This document shows, one piece after another, positions 22,344 through 32,177 of a stretch of 64,000 bases of DNA. The translations under genes and the position numbers were made by a program. The DNA is taken from contig OX359190.1 in the NCBI GenBank assembly GCA_947172415.1, forward strand, positions 4,030,001-4,094,000, read 5' to 3'. Within the stretch, counting starts at the first letter, position 1. Each line of letters starts with the position of its first letter. The stretch is from Chondrosia reniformis. Taxonomy: Eukaryota > Porifera > Demospongiae > Chondrillida > Chondrillidae. The notes beneath the pieces are model-generated. The model did not search any database and was not told where the DNA came from. It saw only the letters and a program-made list of their open reading frames with translations.

Positions 22344-23078
22344 ATGCATTCTAAGACTCCATTTGCATACATCTCATATGAACAGACTGTCATGATAGGC
22401 ACTATCTACAAACATAATTACACTCAGTCTGTCATTTCTTGGCTCTGTTTCTGGAGTCAAAGTAAATCACCCTGTGGCTGGGGTCGATTACCCTGTGGCT
22501 GGGGTCAATTACCCTGTGGCTGGGGTTACTCACCCTGTGACTGGTGTTCTTCACCCTGTAGCTGGGATCAATTACCCAGTAGCTGGGGTTGCTCACCCAA
22601 TGCACATGGCTGGGTAGGTTTGCCCTGTTTAGTGTCATTTCCAAGTTATACATTTAACTTATCAGACACAAATATTATTAACCATCAAGTAGTAGAGTAC
22701 ACTGTATTGAATGAAATAAGAATGGGCATTTTGTGTACCCTTTCTACTACTTATGGGTGTAACCATGGGCATTACACTGCTAATTGGAATGACTGTCATC
22801 CTAATTTAAGGAACTATTATTGTGAAATGGTGCAATTGTATAAGAAATACATTCATCAAAATCATTAGCGACTTAGAAATTCATTGTACCACTTGGCACG
22901 GAAAAGGAAACATTGTAAGGGTAACGTTTATTTAGCATGTATTTTAAGCCTACTGTTATTGCTGGCCGGAGATGTTGAACTAAATCCGGGACCATATCAC
23001 AATAATGAAATTTCCAGCCTTCCTGCATTGGCTGCTACGTTGACTGATGATCAGAGTAAAAAAAAGAGCAGAGAGTGA
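22344..23078 (+). pseudogene. Helitron leader: CGW repeats followed by a 2A (StopGo) peptide
   Basis: The frame starts at an ATG at 22344 and has one stop (TAG, 22866) before continuing in the same frame to 23078. Residues 40-90 are a repeat of about eight residues, such as SPCGWGRL, PCGWGQL and PCGWGYS (24-base units, 22470-22600). After the stop come a basic patch (LARKRKHCKGN), a hydrophobic run (ACILSLLLLLAG) and DVELNPGP. The canonical 2A consensus D-V/I-E-x-N-P-G-P is matched exactly at 22950-22994. 2A motifs make ribosomes skip one peptide bond. The hydrophobic run could also act as a signal peptide, as known for some 2A leaders in animals. A frameshift in an eight-A run at 23058 separates this leader from the downstream frame. 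Confidence 0.8.
22950..22994 (+). other. 2A-like ribosome-skipping motif (DVELNPGP)
   Basis: The codons read LLLLLAGDVELNPGP, matching the 2A consensus including the essential final NPG|P. Upstream leucines give the helical stretch expected within the ribosome exit tunnel. Confidence 0.9.
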
Positions 23079-24460
23079 AGCAAGGAGGTCTTCAAGACTA
23101 TCAATGCTATCAACATATCAGAGAAAGTGTCTAGAAAATGAAACAGGGAAAGAATATTCTGCAAGGCTAGCAAAAATGTCTGAAAACCAAAGACTGCTCC
23201 TGCAGTGTGAAACAGAACAACAACGTTCTGTAAGACTGAGTAAATACTCTGAAAATCAAAAGAAGCGCTTAAAATCAGAAAGTGCTGAGCAAGTGAGGCC
23301 AGAGTTGCTACACTTTCCGAAAATCAAAAGAAACGCTTAAAATCAGAAAGTGCTGAGCAACGTGAGGCCAGAGTTGCTACACTTTCTGAGAATCAAAGGA
23401 AGCGTTTAAAGTCAGAAAGTGCTGAGCAACATGAAGCCAGAGTTGCTACACTTCGTGAAAATCAAAAGAAGCGCTTAAAGTCACAAAGTATTGAAGAGCG
23501 TCAAGCACGGCTTGCTACTCTCTCTGTAAATCGTAAGCAAAGGCTACTGTCAGAAACAGATGAAAATCTGGAGTCAAGACTAAGTGGTATGAAGGAATGG
23601 AAAAAATTAAGAAGCGTAAAAGAATCTGAACAGGAGCGTACTCTAAGATTGAATAGAGAAAAGGATCAAGCAAGATTAAGAATGCAGGCATTTAGAAAGC
23701 GAAAACAGGAATTGTTTACAAACCATGAGTCATTAGATGAATACCATGGAGTGCAAAAAACTGAAAATGTACAATGTGCCAATGTTACTTCACAGGTAAA
23801 TTTGGCTGTTGGAGATATAGATAGTCTATCAAAAGAAGGACTACATGGGGAACAAATATTGCTTTGCAACAATGCAGTTTTGTATGGTGCTGCTAAGCAA
23901 GATTGCAACTACCAAATGTCTGAAGAGAAAGACATGGAAGAGGATGCAGAAGTTACTGCTATTACAGTTTCAGAATCTGTTGTTACAGTACCAACACTTC
24001 AGATTGCATTGCCATCTAATCAAGGCAAAAAATTGAGAAATAATTTGCAAAAGTTTGAAAAGGTAATTCTGGAAGGGCCTACCCATAAATGTTATTCATG
24101 TGGAAAGTTGTGCTATAGACAGTTGGGTGCACATTTAGCTTGGATGTTGCAGTTGAGTTACTTTCTACGATAAATGAATCAATTCAAGATAATATTAAAA
24201 CTGTTTGGTTTTGTAACAGGTGTAAGAGTTTGTTACAAAGAAAAAATATTCCAGCAGTGTCTCAGTTTAATAAAATGAAAGTGGTGGACATCCCTTCAGT
24301 GTTAATGGGATTAAATACATTGGAGCAACGTTTGATTTCAAAGGCCACTGTTTTCATGAAAATGGTGATATTACCAAGGGGTGGACAAAGGGCTGTCAGA
24401 GGGCAAGTGATTTTCCTTCAAATGTTGAACTGTCATTTCGGAACTCCCCCGTCTACCTAA
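23079..24460 (+). pseudogene. Helitron basic repeat region and N-terminal zinc-binding domain
   Basis: From 23047 the protein has tandem units of about 21 residues, such as SENQKKRLKSESAEQ (63-base units, about 23230-23540). They are rich in Lys, Arg, Glu and Gln and likely coiled coil. A lost base near 23294 shifts the frame between units. The next frame (to 24173) ends in a zinc-binding motif, CYSCGKLCYRQLGAH. A further shift leads to VWFCNRCKSLL and then IPSVLMGLNTLEQRLISKAT and ILPRGGQRAVRGQV. These last two match the conserved Helitron segment before the Rep domain (...L-x-x-L-E-x-x-L-I..., LP-x-GGQ). Several frameshifts disable it. Confidence 0.75.
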
Positions 24461-24563
24461 TGGGGAAGATATTGTTTATATTCAGCAGCCACAGTCACCA
24501 GAAAGTGAAGACAAAAGTAATGGGCCTGATAAAGCTTACCATTGCTGTTGGTACTCTAGAGTT

Positions 24564-25826
24564 ATGCAAGCATTGCAATGGCTAAAGCAGCATAACCCGT
24601 TGTATAGAGATGTCTCCATCAGCAACATATCAGAAGGTATGTTTGTTGATGGTGAAGAAGTCACCGAAGGTGAGAACAGCCAACAAGAAGAAAATCTTGA
24701 AATGGATGAAACTGGAATTGTTGGGTTGGATGCTCTCCAGCCTAATGTAGTTGCTGTTGAATTGGTACAAGAACGTAAATCAATTGAACACCAGGTTCAT
24801 GAGTTACAAAGAATAACAGCTACACCATTGAGCATATTTGAGGATCGGGATGATCTTGAATCAATGGCTTTTCCAACTTTATATCCTGATGGTGAAAATA
24901 GCTTTGGTAAAATCTGAGAGACCAAGGTTTCACCTCTACAGTATTTCCAAGCGAGATTGCTGAGTGCTGATACAAGATGGGCATGTCATCCTTCATACAT
25001 CTTTTGGGCATGCAACATTGTGGAAGCACTGAAGTTGCAGAGCAGCATTTCCATCGCTATGAGAATGCGGTCTTTCAGAGCAAGCCACTTTGATAATAAG
25101 ACTGACAATGAAACTGATGATAAGCGCTTACTCACGGCTGGATTGCTTAGAGTACCATTGGATGACAATCCCGAATTGCGTGAAAACTGTTACAGTTTCA
25201 TGAAAGACATTCGTGGTACGCAAGCTTATTGAAACTCAGTGAAGATCCAATTATTTGCTAGGTTTCGCACTCTTGGTCCTCCCACATTCTTTATTACACT
25301 GAGTGCTGATAATAATAACTGGGTAGACTTGAAGATAGTTCTAAGCAAAAGTGGGGATCAAAATCTCTCAGAGGAAGAAGCAGCCAACCTGTCATCCAGT
25401 GAGAAAAGAAACCTGATGAGGTCCAATCCGGTGGTTACAGCTAGGCATTTTGCCCATCGTTTTCAGTCCTTTGTCAAGGAAGTCATTAAAGGATCTGGAC
25501 AACCCATTGGGGAGGTGGTTGATTACTTTTTGAGAATTGAATTTCAGTTGAGGGGTTCCCCACATGTCCATTCTATGTGGTGGATAAAGGATGCTCCCAA
25601 CCTAGACACAACAGTTGGAAGGCAGATTGCCCCACAGTACATTGATCGGTACATATCTGTGAACATACCAAATGAAGGTAGCAAGGATGAACAACTGCGT
25701 TCTTTGGTAATACACGTGCAGCAACACCATCATACAGTCACTTGCAAAAAGGCAACAAACAGACGTCCAAATGTGAAGGATGTCGATTTGACTTTCCTCA
25801 GCCTCTCTCAGAGGTTACAAGGCTGA
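24564..25826 (+). pseudogene. Helitron Rep (HUH nuclease) domain
   Basis: The first frame (24564-24917) ends in MAFPTLYPDGENSFGKI, the usual entry to the Helitron-like N domain. After a stop, a frame at 24957-25232 gives FMKDIRGTQAY. A TGA replaces the usual Trp before NSVKIQLFARF. The main frame (25239-25826) contains GPPTFFITLSADNNNW, VDYFLRIEFQLRGSPHVHSM and IHVQQHHHTVTC. The H-V-H within RGSPHVH is the HUH metal-binding motif that cuts and joins DNA in rolling-circle transposition. The same protein continues in another frame from 25742. Broken copy. Confidence 0.85.
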
Positions 25827-27508
25827 AAAACAATGACGATCCTGGAAACAAGTCCAGGTTTTATGTTCTGAAACGATCAAAAGGGGAGGAAAACTGCAAT
25901 CCATACAATGCACACCTTCTAAAGGCTTGGAAGGCTAATATGGATATACAGTTGATTGGGTCTGTTTATGGGACAGCAGCATATGTTTGTTCATATATGT
26001 GCAAATCGGAAAGTGAGGAGGTTAGGAAAGCAATCCGGGATGCACTGGAAAGCTTGCCTCCTCGGGCTACAGCAAGAAAGCGCCTCTCAAAGGTTGGCAA
26101 CACCATGTTGACACACCGTGAATTGAGTGCCCAGGAGGCAGCATATCGATTATGTCATTTGCCTCTCAAGGAAAACTCCAGAAAAGTGGTTTTTGTTAAT
26201 ACCACCAAGTCAGAGAAGAGAACACGCTTGCTAAAATGTAAAGCTGAATTGCTTCAATTGGAGGATGATTCCACTGACATTTTTGCTCCTGGCATCTTTG
26301 ATAGATATGCCTCACGACCAGACTCACAACACTTTGCCAATATGACGTTGGCTCACTTTGCCATCTGGTATGATGTGGATGGATGTGATGGTTCCGTTGG
26401 AAGTGGAGCAGGGCAGCCTTGTAGCCAACTGCAAAATAACTTGGGATGGGTGCGCCTTCGAAGGAAGCAAGCTTGCCTTCGAATACCAGTACAGACAGTA
26501 GAAAGTCATGGTGATGACTATTACTACAGTTTGCTGCTTATATACATTCCTTGGAGGAAGGAACCCGTGGATCTCCTACTACACCACTCTTCAGCAATGG
26601 AGGCTTTCATTGCAAGGGAGGGAGAAATGGTTGTTCTTAATGCAGAGAACCACACTTTTGCAGACGAGGTGCAGAGGGCTGTTGTACAATTGCAAGCCTT
26701 GAAAGACGATGCTTATCAGGATGCAGTTGCACCTATGACACTCCAAGTTCATCGAGAGGATGCTGCCAAACCTCCTGTAGAGGCTGAGGGTGGATTGATG
26801 AACCCTGAGAATTTTGCTGATCCTCATTACTTTCAGGATGACACTGAGGTTGCAGGAAATTTAGATGAAGAGATTATAAATGATGACGACAATGCAATTG
26901 GGGCAATGATTAGATGCACCCTTCCTGATGAGGTCTTTCGGCAACTAGTTGCAATCCTCAATACACAACAACGGGTTCCATTTGACATAGTTGTTCCGTA
27001 CACTCGAGAATTACATAAGTACCAAATGAAGCTACGCCCAAAAGCTCCAGAAGCTTTTCATCTGTTTGTGACAGGTGGAGCAGGCACTGGTAAATCACAC
27101 GTAATTAGAGCAATTAAAGAGCATTTGGAGCGCTCGGTCTCCAGTGGGCCAGACAAGCATGCATGCATCTTGATGGCACCCACAGGGGTTGCAGCCTTTA
27201 ACATTGGAGGCCTAACCATCCACAGAGCCCTGAGACTGCAAGTAGAGCATGGCAAGACGGCCCATCAGTTACAACTGCATGCTTTAGCATTGCATGATTT
27301 GAGAAAATTGTGGCAAGGGGTGCACACTATCATAATTGATGAAATCAGTATGGTTTCATACCAGATATTGAAGTCTGTACACAGCCGTCTGTGTGAAATT
27401 TATGGCAATGATGAAATATTTGGTGGTTTGAATGTGATAGCTGTAGGAGACTTATACCAGCTGTCCCTTATTTTAACCTTTTATCGTCTGCGTTACGATT
27501 TTTCGTAA
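25742..27508 (+). pseudogene. Helitron Rep C-terminal part and PIF1 helicase, truncated
   Basis: The frame is open for 588 residues. It begins with CEGCRFDFPQPLSEVTRL and the Y2-type segment SVYGTAAYVCSYMCKSE, whose two tyrosines are candidates for the strand-cleaving residues. From about residue 420 it is a PIF1-family helicase: LHKYQMKLRPKAPEAFHLFV, Walker A GGAGTGKS, MAPTGVAAFNIGG, Walker B IIIDEISMVS, and motif III start VGDLYQL. The Helitron sequence ends there, and the last residues come from the piggyBac at 27473. Motifs IV-VI are missing. Rep plus helicase together drive rolling-circle transposition. Confidence 0.9.
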
Positions 27509-29664
27509 ACCCGTTATGTCCTAAAGATCACTTTTCTGGCGTGAAGTTGAAAAGTAGTTATTACACTATTCCTGAGGATATTTTGTCGTTCAACAGCTAC
27601 AGCGATTACTGACTAAGTTTCAAATTGTTAAGCATTTTTTGAACGGGAACATTCAAGTTTACAGCTAATGTAGATTGTTTATCGAATGTAGTACACCCTT
27701 CGTACAACTTTGAGCATTTTTAAAGCTTTATAGTAAAGAGGAATTTAAGCTTTAGTAAGATTAAAGTACTCAACTACTCAACTACTCAACTACATTCGAA
27801 CGAATGATAAGCTTAAAAAATCGTTCCTTCAACTCCAGATCCAACTTCTCCACCAACTGTGGATGTTCCAGATGCTACGTTAGATTCTTCACCTCCAATA
27901 GTAACAACTGGAAATCAGCTAGCCATCTCTCATCCACCCTTCAGGAAGCACACTGGTTCTTTGTTGGATCTTGATGGGAGTGACCATCCATACTATTTTT
28001 TGAAGCCATATTTGGAAATGATACCTTTGACTGGATAGTGGCTCAAACCAATCTCTATGCACAACAGCTGAATGCTAACTGGGAAGAGACAACACGGGAT
28101 GAAATTAAAGCATTTCTAGGCATGCTATCAGTTATGGAAATCCACAAGCTACCATTTCAACGGGATTACTGGAGCCAAAACTCCCTATTGGGGGTACCAG
28201 GCATAACCAAATGCATGCCAAGAGATCCCTTTTTTGCTATTCTAAAACACCTGCATCTGAATGACAACAGCAGAATGGCACAGGGAGACCAGCCTAACTT
28301 TGATAAGCTATACAAGGTTAGGCCCCTTTTAGTAGCCATTGTGAAAAACAGCCAAAATGCCTATTACCCACATCAGCAGATGGCTATTGATGTGACCATG
28401 GTACTTTTCAAAGGGCAATCTACTTTGAAACAGTACATGCCTCTCAAGCCTGTCAAATGAGGCTACAAAATATGGTGCCTTTGCAATTCACTGAATGGGT
28501 TGGCATATGACATCGAAATTTATTTAGGTGCATCTAGGGGCAGTCCCCAACTAAATTTAGGAAAAATGTTGTGCTGAGATTGTCCAGTAAAATTCAAGGA
28601 GAAAGTCACCATATTTATATGGACAATTTCTTTACAAGTCCAAGCCTCACTGCCTTAGGTACAGTTCGTTCAAACCGTAAAGAGTTTCCACAAAGCCTAA
28701 GAGACATTAAGTCACTTTCCAAAACCCCACAGCGTGGCCAATATAAATCAGCAATGATTCACAATGGCAAAACTGAGTGTCTTGTGTGGAAGGACAACAT
28801 ACCAGTATGTCTAATTAACTCTATTTCTAATCCTGCCAACGTAATTCATGTTAAAAGAACAGCAAGAGAGGGCAGTAGGCTACAGGTTTCTTGTCCTGAA
28901 AGCATCAGGCTATATAATGCTTATATGGGAGGGGTAGACCTCTTTGACTTTAGGTGAAAGACATATTCTTCCAGCAGAAAGTCAAAGGAGTGGTGGTTAC
29001 GGTTATTCTATTTTTTACTAGACATGGCAGTAACTAATTCCTTCATAGTTCACAAAGAATCGCCAAATGCAGTAAAACTCACACAAAAAGAGTTTATTCT
29101 GAGACTTGCTGAGCACCTAATCTCCTGCAATTCGTCGAGGAAATTCCCCACCCTTCAGAATCTCCCACCAGCCAGTAGACTACTTGAGCGGCACTTTCCA
29201 GATCGTCAAGAGAAGACAATGAACTACCGAATGTGCAACGATCGAAAAAGGAATCTATATTGTTGCCGAGATTGTTGCCAATCCAATCCTATTCCTCTAT
29301 GCCCTGTACCATGCTTTAGGCAATTCCATACTATGAGCAATGTAGCTTCGAAACGGTCAAGGAAGAGTACATCGTAAAGAAAACCTCGCGCAACTATTTC
29401 TGTAACTTTTGCCATCCATTTTTATTTTTACAACTCCCGTATTCTCTGCGTATACTTTTTGTTTATTAGCATTTTCACACTCACACTTGCGTTTTTGAAT
29501 AAAACTTCATAAGTATTTATTTGTTCTATATTACGTTGTATCTATATAAAAGTTTAATACGCGTAATACACTCGCAATATGCTATCGATCGATATAAATT
29601 TCAATAGTATTCGCTGAAATTTCGCAACCGCCAGAGATAAGGTTATTGGGACATAAAGGGTTAC
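27473..29664 (+). mobile_element. piggyBac transposon inserted in the Helitron helicase
   Basis: The left end reads TTAA followed by CCTTTTATCG, at the exact point where the helicase frame stops. The right end reads CATAAAGGG then TTAC at about 29661-29664, the mirror of the left end with a mutated target site. piggyBac elements insert at TTAA and duplicate it. The element is about 2.2 kb and carries a decayed transposase on the plus strand. Confidence 0.75.
27830..29377 (+). pseudogene. piggyBac transposase, broken
   Basis: Pieces in order: an N-terminal Pro/Thr-rich stretch (27830-28030), then, after a shift, VAQTNLYAQQLNANWEET and FLGMLSVMEIHKLP (28038-28460). A TGA at 28458 is followed by GYKIWCLC. 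Next come HHIYMDNFFTSPSLTALG (28571-28957) and AYMGGVDLFD. The frame after another stop (29024-29377) ends in a Cys-rich finger, RNLYCCRDCCQSNPIPLC. The catalytic Asp in YMDNFFTS and in GGVDLFD are present; the first Asp region reads QQMAIDVTMVLFKG. At least two stops and one frameshift disable it. Confidence 0.85.
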
Positions 29665-30110
29665 TTACGCAGATATGCACCAACCAAACGCCTGAACCTT
29701 CCCACTGGCCCAACCGCCTTTAGAAGAAGATTGCCAGCTGTAGTTTGTCTGTTTGACCATTGTGTTTCGAACTGTGACGTTTTAAAGGACAACAGGTAAG
29801 TAAAACTCATGACCTTACCTACCACTGAACCAACGGTTAACACACAATAATAAAGACTGTATACAAACCTTTAGTAATAAATGCTATGAGCATATATCAC
29901 CAAACAGACCTACCAAATTAACGCCACAATTAAATGAAATTTAAAGATTACAAAAATAACAATTGAGAATACATAGAATTAATAAAGGAATCAAAGCACT
30001 AATAACAACCATCCATGGTTAAATCCTAATAAAGGAGGTGACTTGCATGCGTATAACCAAACTGTATATATACCTGTCAAAGCCTCAATAATACTGTCAC
30101 TGTCTGCTGA
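29665..30110. other. spacer between piggyBac and DIRS element
   Basis: No further helicase sequence is seen. The minus-strand frame at 29661-29843 has no recognisable domain. The segment may hold the 3' end of the DIRS-like element (which reads on the minus strand), but I could not identify terminal repeats. Confidence 0.35.
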
Positions 30111-30703
30111 CTAGTCCTCACTAACTAGTTGCTTAGAAGTCCGAGTCAGCTCAGAGCGAGGAGTGCGAATATATAATTGATACGCAGAGCTCTCCCATCT
30201 CCCTAATATCTTAATCAGGCTATCCTTAATACCTCTCTAAGCTGCAGTTGTAGCTGCCCCAATCCTAAAACTATGACCACAATAGTCTTTCTCTTCAATT
30301 GAAGGGAAATTAGCCAAGGCACTCTAGAGTTTTTGTACTAAAATGGAACCTTTTACAAGGTAGGAAATCCTTCATGGTAATCACTCATATTAATATAATC
30401 AATCAAGGCAGCAACAGGGCATAAATCCCTTCCTGTACCTCCTAACTGCTGTCCATATAACACATGCAAATGCCTCGCTGCTGCTAAATAAAGCTTAATA
30501 GTTTTATGGGTTAAACCATCCTCTCCTAGATGCGCCATAAACAATAACAAGGTAGATTCAGATGCCTGCATACTAACAAGATTAAATTTAGAACAGAAAT
30601 CCATAAACCGTTTTATTCCTGATTGATAATATTTTGTGGTGGACTCTGCAAATCCTTTCTGCAAATAGTTAAAAACAGCATTCTCCACTCTTCTGAGAGC
30701 CAA
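30111..30703 (-). pseudogene. tyrosine recombinase of the DIRS-like element
   Basis: The N-terminal core-binding domain is intact in one frame (30703-30353): GFAESTTKYYQSGIKRFMDF and HLGEDGLTHKTIKLYLAAAR. The catalytic domain follows in a second frame as HSFRIGAATTA (30274 downward), the His-x-x-Arg box. A TAG stop (30238-30240) comes next, then IKILGRWESSAYQLYIRTPR with the nucleophile tyrosine region. Only about 80 bases separate the two parts, so the segment with the first catalytic arginine is deleted. Recombinases of this type insert circular cDNA without target duplications. Confidence 0.85.
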
Positions 30704-31438
30704 TCAAGGTCCTTGATTACTACTAGTTGCCCGAGCTCTGTTGGTATTGGGGTAGGCAGATGATGGGCCTTGGGAATCTTGATAAAAAATAGATCCATCT
30801 TACCCCTAGAAACACTGTTGGCAGGGCCATTTTCAACTCCTGGCACATGCTCCACAGATAGGGTAAAATGGAAAAAGGTAGTAAAAAAGGTAAGGCAACA
30901 TAGTAATTGCATCACCATTGACGCTTTTTGCTCCAGGGTGAGACAGATGGACAATAAGGCGCCATTTGCCAGGAGTAGATCTAGGAATCACCCCAAACCT
31001 GTTAACTTTGCAACCTGTGAAACCCTTTCGGCAGTAAGGTCCAGCCAAATTGCCAGCCCTAACCTCATTCTGAATGTACTTCTCCACTACCTCAGGTTTC
31101 CGAAGAACAGATTGGCAATTCTCTTTAGCTGACACACGGAATTGAGAATAATCAAACACGATTCGGACACCATAACGCAATCCATCAAGCAAATATCCCA
31201 CCCAGGTAGTTTTAGGATGATTTGCCAAAACTGCTGCCCAACCATCTATCTTGAATGGGGTAGAAACTAAACGAGCCTCTGGTGGAATATAAGGCTGGAC
31301 CGTAAAATCCTTCCTTCCTGACTTCTGCAATCTAATGAATCTTCCAGCTAGAGAATCAGCTGCTAGAAATCCCTTAGAATGAGTCACTACAACACAATGA
31401 ACAAGTAATCCAAATACATCATCAATCTTAATAACCAA
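30613..31438 (-). pseudogene. reverse transcriptase/RNase H remnant of the DIRS-like element
   Basis: The frame 31438-30833 carries the RT entry region: STPFKIDGWAAVLANHPKTT, YGVRIVFDYS and VNRFGVIPRSTPGKWRLIV, then HLSHPGAKSVN. It then jumps directly into the C-terminal linker in another frame: LSVEHVPGVENGPANSVSRG and LPTPIPTELGQ (30954-30613). The RT palm with its catalytic aspartates and most of RNase H are missing. The deletion joins the two ends near 30930. The recombinase frame follows with overlap. Confidence 0.8.
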
Positions 31439-31557
31439 CTATTCCCCAAATGTACCCAATTTTTAATCAAACTAACCTAACTACCTATAACTTTACAAAT
31501 TATACTTATCACCATATTGACTCTACTAATACAATACCGCCATGCCTTAGAGTCAAA

Positions 31558-32060
31558 TTAGAATTTCCCAATTGTATATATAAAGTTTAATAAAAACATT
31601 CAAAAATGAAGTTAAAAGTAGGGATGGCACTATAACAGTGATTAGCACATCTAGAAAAAGTAACGACACAAGAAAGTGATCATATGGTAAGGCTAACATT
31701 GCAGAAGTGCCATACTGAAACTTAACTATACACATCACTTCTATGTTTGGGTGCATCATGGATATATATACTAGAAGTAGGGCCCGATGCGCCCAAACAT
31801 AGAAGTGATGTGTTTTGCCTATTTCGGGTTTACCACTTTGCAAAGGTTGTAGAGCATCGAAACATGTTTTGGCTTTTAGAAAAGCATGCAAAAACGACTG
31901 CAAACACTCGAAATTAACCGAAAAATTCTATCATTTTCAAATTACGAGGTGTTAATTTATAATACATTAGATAGGGCGGCCATGTTTTTTTCGGCCATCC
32001 CTACTTATATAGTACTACCATACTCTATGATATATATATCTATATAAACGCCATCTCATG
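31558..32060. mobile_element. foldback element of the TAGGGATGGC family inside the DIRS relic
   Basis: The left part reads AACATTCAAAAATGAAG then AAAAGTAGGGATGGCACTAT. The right part ends CGGCCATCCCTACTTATATA then GTACTACCATACTCT. In the middle is a hairpin with 28-base arms (31731-31758 and 31786-31813; ACATCACTTCTATGTTTGGG against its complement, one mismatch). It encodes no protein. Related copies occur at 8.5, 57.5-58.3 and 61.0 kb. Confidence 0.7.
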
Positions 32061-32177
32061 CAATATTATATATACTCTCATAATCCATAACCAATTAACC
32101 AAAGGTACAAGTGATAAATATATAAATATACCTCCATATGCATCGCTATACATATAATCGTAAAGTATATTGTTACG

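Larger units (their letters stand above)
22344..27472 (+). mobile_element. decayed autonomous Helitron with 2A leader, 3' part missing
   Basis: In order this element has a CGW-repeat leader, a 2A peptide, a basic SENQ-repeat region, the Helitron N-terminal domain, the HUH replication-initiator domain and a PIF1-type helicase. The helicase stops inside motif III where a piggyBac begins at 27473. Several frameshifts and stops make the copy inactive. The remaining helicase motifs and the 3' hairpin end are not found beyond the piggyBac. The 3' portion was therefore probably deleted before or during later rearrangement. Confidence 0.85.
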
